A DNA stretch of 15,396 nt. It comes from CAYZJD01 sp964478455. Lineage in GTDB: Bacteria > Acidobacteriota > Terriglobia > Bryobacterales > Bryobacteraceae. The stretch is taken from NCBI GenBank assembly GCA_964478455.1, contig CAYZJD010000072.1, positions 1 to 15,396 of the forward strand. The letters run 5' to 3'. Positions 14,683-15,396 of the stretch are shown one piece after another (within the stretch, counting starts at the first letter, position 1; the number at the start of each line of letters is the position of its first letter). The notes under the pieces are model-generated. The model did no database searches. It was not told the DNA's origin and saw nothing but the letters and a program-made list of their open reading frames with translations. Made by a program: the position numbers and the translations under genes.

Positions 14683-15083
14683 GAGTGGTGGCGGCGATCG
14701 TGCCGACCACGAACCCCACCTCCACCGTCATCTACAAGGTTCTGATTTCGCTCAAGGCGGGAAACGGCATCGTCATCAGCCCGCACCCGCATGCGGTCCG
14801 CTCGACGCAGGAGACGGCGGATCTGCTGTACCGCGCGGCTCTCGAAGCCGGCGCGCCGGAGGACATCATCCAGTGCCTGTCAACGCCGGTGCTGGAAGCC
14901 ACGCAGGCGCTGATGAAACATCCGCGCACGGCCGTCATCCTGGCCACCGGCACGCCGTATTCAACGATCTTCTGCTCGGGGATTTCCCGCAGCAGGCCGA
15001 CCGTCTTCATGCCGCGCATCGCGCGGTTGAGGAAGTCGGCGCAGAGGAGGTTCTTGGTGACCTTATCCTCGACGTTGCCGTAG
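14358..15083 (+). CDS. BMC-associated aldehyde dehydrogenase, truncated at the inverted-repeat junction
   Basis: The first 195 residues are a genuine ALDH-superfamily N-terminal (NAD-binding) part of the CoA-acylating EutE/PduP/SauS-like branch: AEMAVEETGYGNVEDKV, KIVEYGVPVGVVAAIVPTTN, SLKAGNGIVISPHPHA, and KHPRTAVILATG. From 14944 the frame reads the antisense of a second copy of the gene's own start, so the last 46 residues (GTPYSTIFCSG onward) are not native and the catalytic Cys domain is missing. In a metabolosome this enzyme would convert a toxic aldehyde to acyl-CoA. ATG 14358 is chosen because it is the start conserved in both copies; a TTG at 14349 is not needed. No clear Shine-Dalgarno sequence is visible. 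As assembled, the enzyme cannot work. Confidence 0.82.
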   Translation: MPHEHDPKAIEEVNSKVEKAYAAWKKYSAFPQDKIDAVVEKVAEAGRAHARRLAEMAVEETGYGNVEDKVVKNLLCADFLNRAMRGMKTVGLLREIPEQKIVEYGVPVGVVAAIVPTTNPTSTVIYKVLISLKAGNGIVISPHPHAVRSTQETADLLYRAALEAGAPEDIIQCLSTPVLEATQALMKHPRTAVILATGTPYSTIFCSGISRSRPTVFMPRIARLRKSAQRRFLVTLSSTLP

Positions 15084-15268
15084 CCAGTCTCCTCCACCGC
15101 CATCTCGGCCAGGCGCCGCGCGTGCGCCCGTCCCGCCTCGGCCACCTTCTCGACAACAGCATCGATCTTCTCTTGCGGGAAGGCGCTGTATTGCTTCCAT
15201 GCGGCGTACGCCTTCTCGACCTTGGAGCTGACCTCTTCGATGGCCTTCGGGTCGTGTTCGTGAGGCAT
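14732..15268 (-). CDS. Second BMC-associated aldehyde dehydrogenase copy, truncated
   Basis: Only 15268-14944 (about 108 residues) is native ALDH; beyond VEYGVPV the open frame reads the antisense of the first copy down to 14732. The native part differs from the first copy at four residues only (N to S, K to Q, D to E, V to T), although about 27 of 325 bases differ, so most changes are synonymous. This shows selection on both copies before truncation. It lacks most of the NAD-binding domain and the catalytic Cys. Upstream, 46 bp away, is the end of a second BMC-H gene in the same order, so this is a copy of the operon and not just of one gene. Confidence 0.8.
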   Translation of the reverse strand: MPHEHDPKAIEEVSSKVEKAYAAWKQYSAFPQEKIDAVVEKVAEAGRAHARRLAEMAVEETGYGNVEDKVTKNLLCADFLNRAMRGMKTVGLLREIPEQKIVEYGVPVARMTAVRGCFISACVASSTGVDRHWMMSSGAPASRAARYSRSAVSCVERTACGCGLMTMPFPALSEIRTL

Positions 15269-15396
15269 GGGAAAGAATCAGGGTCCGCCGGAGGAGCCGC
15301 CGGCGACGGAGAGCCTACTTCTTGCCCTTCTCGGCTCCGGGAAGGATCTTCTCGACCTCCCCATGAGGATTCGGGATCACGTGGACGGAGATCAAC
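14944..15396 (-). repeat. Right arm of the 453-bp inverted repeat, reaching the window edge
   Basis: Inverted, diverged copy of 14230-14682, separated from it by 261 bp of single-copy ALDH sequence. It begins at the 8-bp microhomology CCACCGGC (14944-14951) and still matches at the last base of the window, so its true length is unknown. Confidence 0.93.
15315..15396 (-). CDS. Second BMC-H shell protein copy, C-terminal 26 residues (cut by window edge)
   Basis: Reads LISVHVIPNPHGEVEKILPG followed by AEKGKK and TAG on the minus strand, identical in protein to the end of the first BMC-H gene despite six base differences, all synonymous. The rest of the gene lies beyond the window. Confidence 0.85.
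   Translation of the reverse strand, partial: LISVHVIPNPHGEVEKILPGAEKGKK

Noticed and set aside
14944..15083. Native C-terminus of the first ALDH, or a real cryptic domain
   Set aside because: It is the exact antisense of the second ALDH copy's start, so the apparent residues are meaningless read-through.

Overview
The window looks like a chromosomal piece of a high-GC soil Acidobacteriota, most likely of the Solibacter/Bryobacter group. The evidence is a TIGR03437-type exported protein (a family expanded in that group), a Tat-exported sugar-isomerase-like TIM barrel, an exported PHP-domain protein, a non-pyrrolysine MttB-family methyltransferase and a bacterial microcompartment (BMC) locus. 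The lineage call is inference from gene content; there is no rRNA in the window.

Layout. 67-1491 (-) is a glycosyltransferase-methyltransferase fusion. It is divergent from an exported clan GH-A-like glycosidase (1541-2824, +), whose stop overlaps the start of a THEP1-type NTPase (2821-3363). A secreted 618-residue protein of unknown function follows (3405-5261), convergent with an exported PHP-domain protein (5281-6390, -). The gap to 6711 holds a decayed VapC/PIN toxin remnant. Then come an SDR oxidoreductase (6712-7545, +) convergent with a class III aminotransferase (7566-8969, -), a tRNA with CAT anticodon (9100-9176, probably tRNA-Ile2), a single-domain PilZ protein (9245-9544, -) and the TIGR03437 protein (9738-11417, +). 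A 141-bp hairpin element with terminator character (11441-11581) separates that gene from a Tat-exported TIM-barrel protein (11626-12516, +), which converges on an MttB-family methyltransferase (12524-13921, -).

The right end is the most unusual part. An MttB-family gene and a BMC operon (BMC-H shell protein, then acylating-type aldehyde dehydrogenase) diverge from a 105-bp region. The operon then folds back on itself: 14230-14682 and 14944-15396 are inverted copies of the same BMC-H/ALDH region without indels, about 90% identical by my hand alignment. Differences are mostly synonymous in the genes and concentrated in the spacer. Both ALDH genes are cut at the fold. This is either a real inverted duplication or a chimera of two related loci; the divergence shows that two distinct, selected copies exist.

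Many genes have a TACAAT/TACACT-like hexamer only about 7-25 nt before the start codon, suggesting short-leader or leaderless transcription in this organism. Long antisense open frames are frequent because of the GC content and were not annotated.
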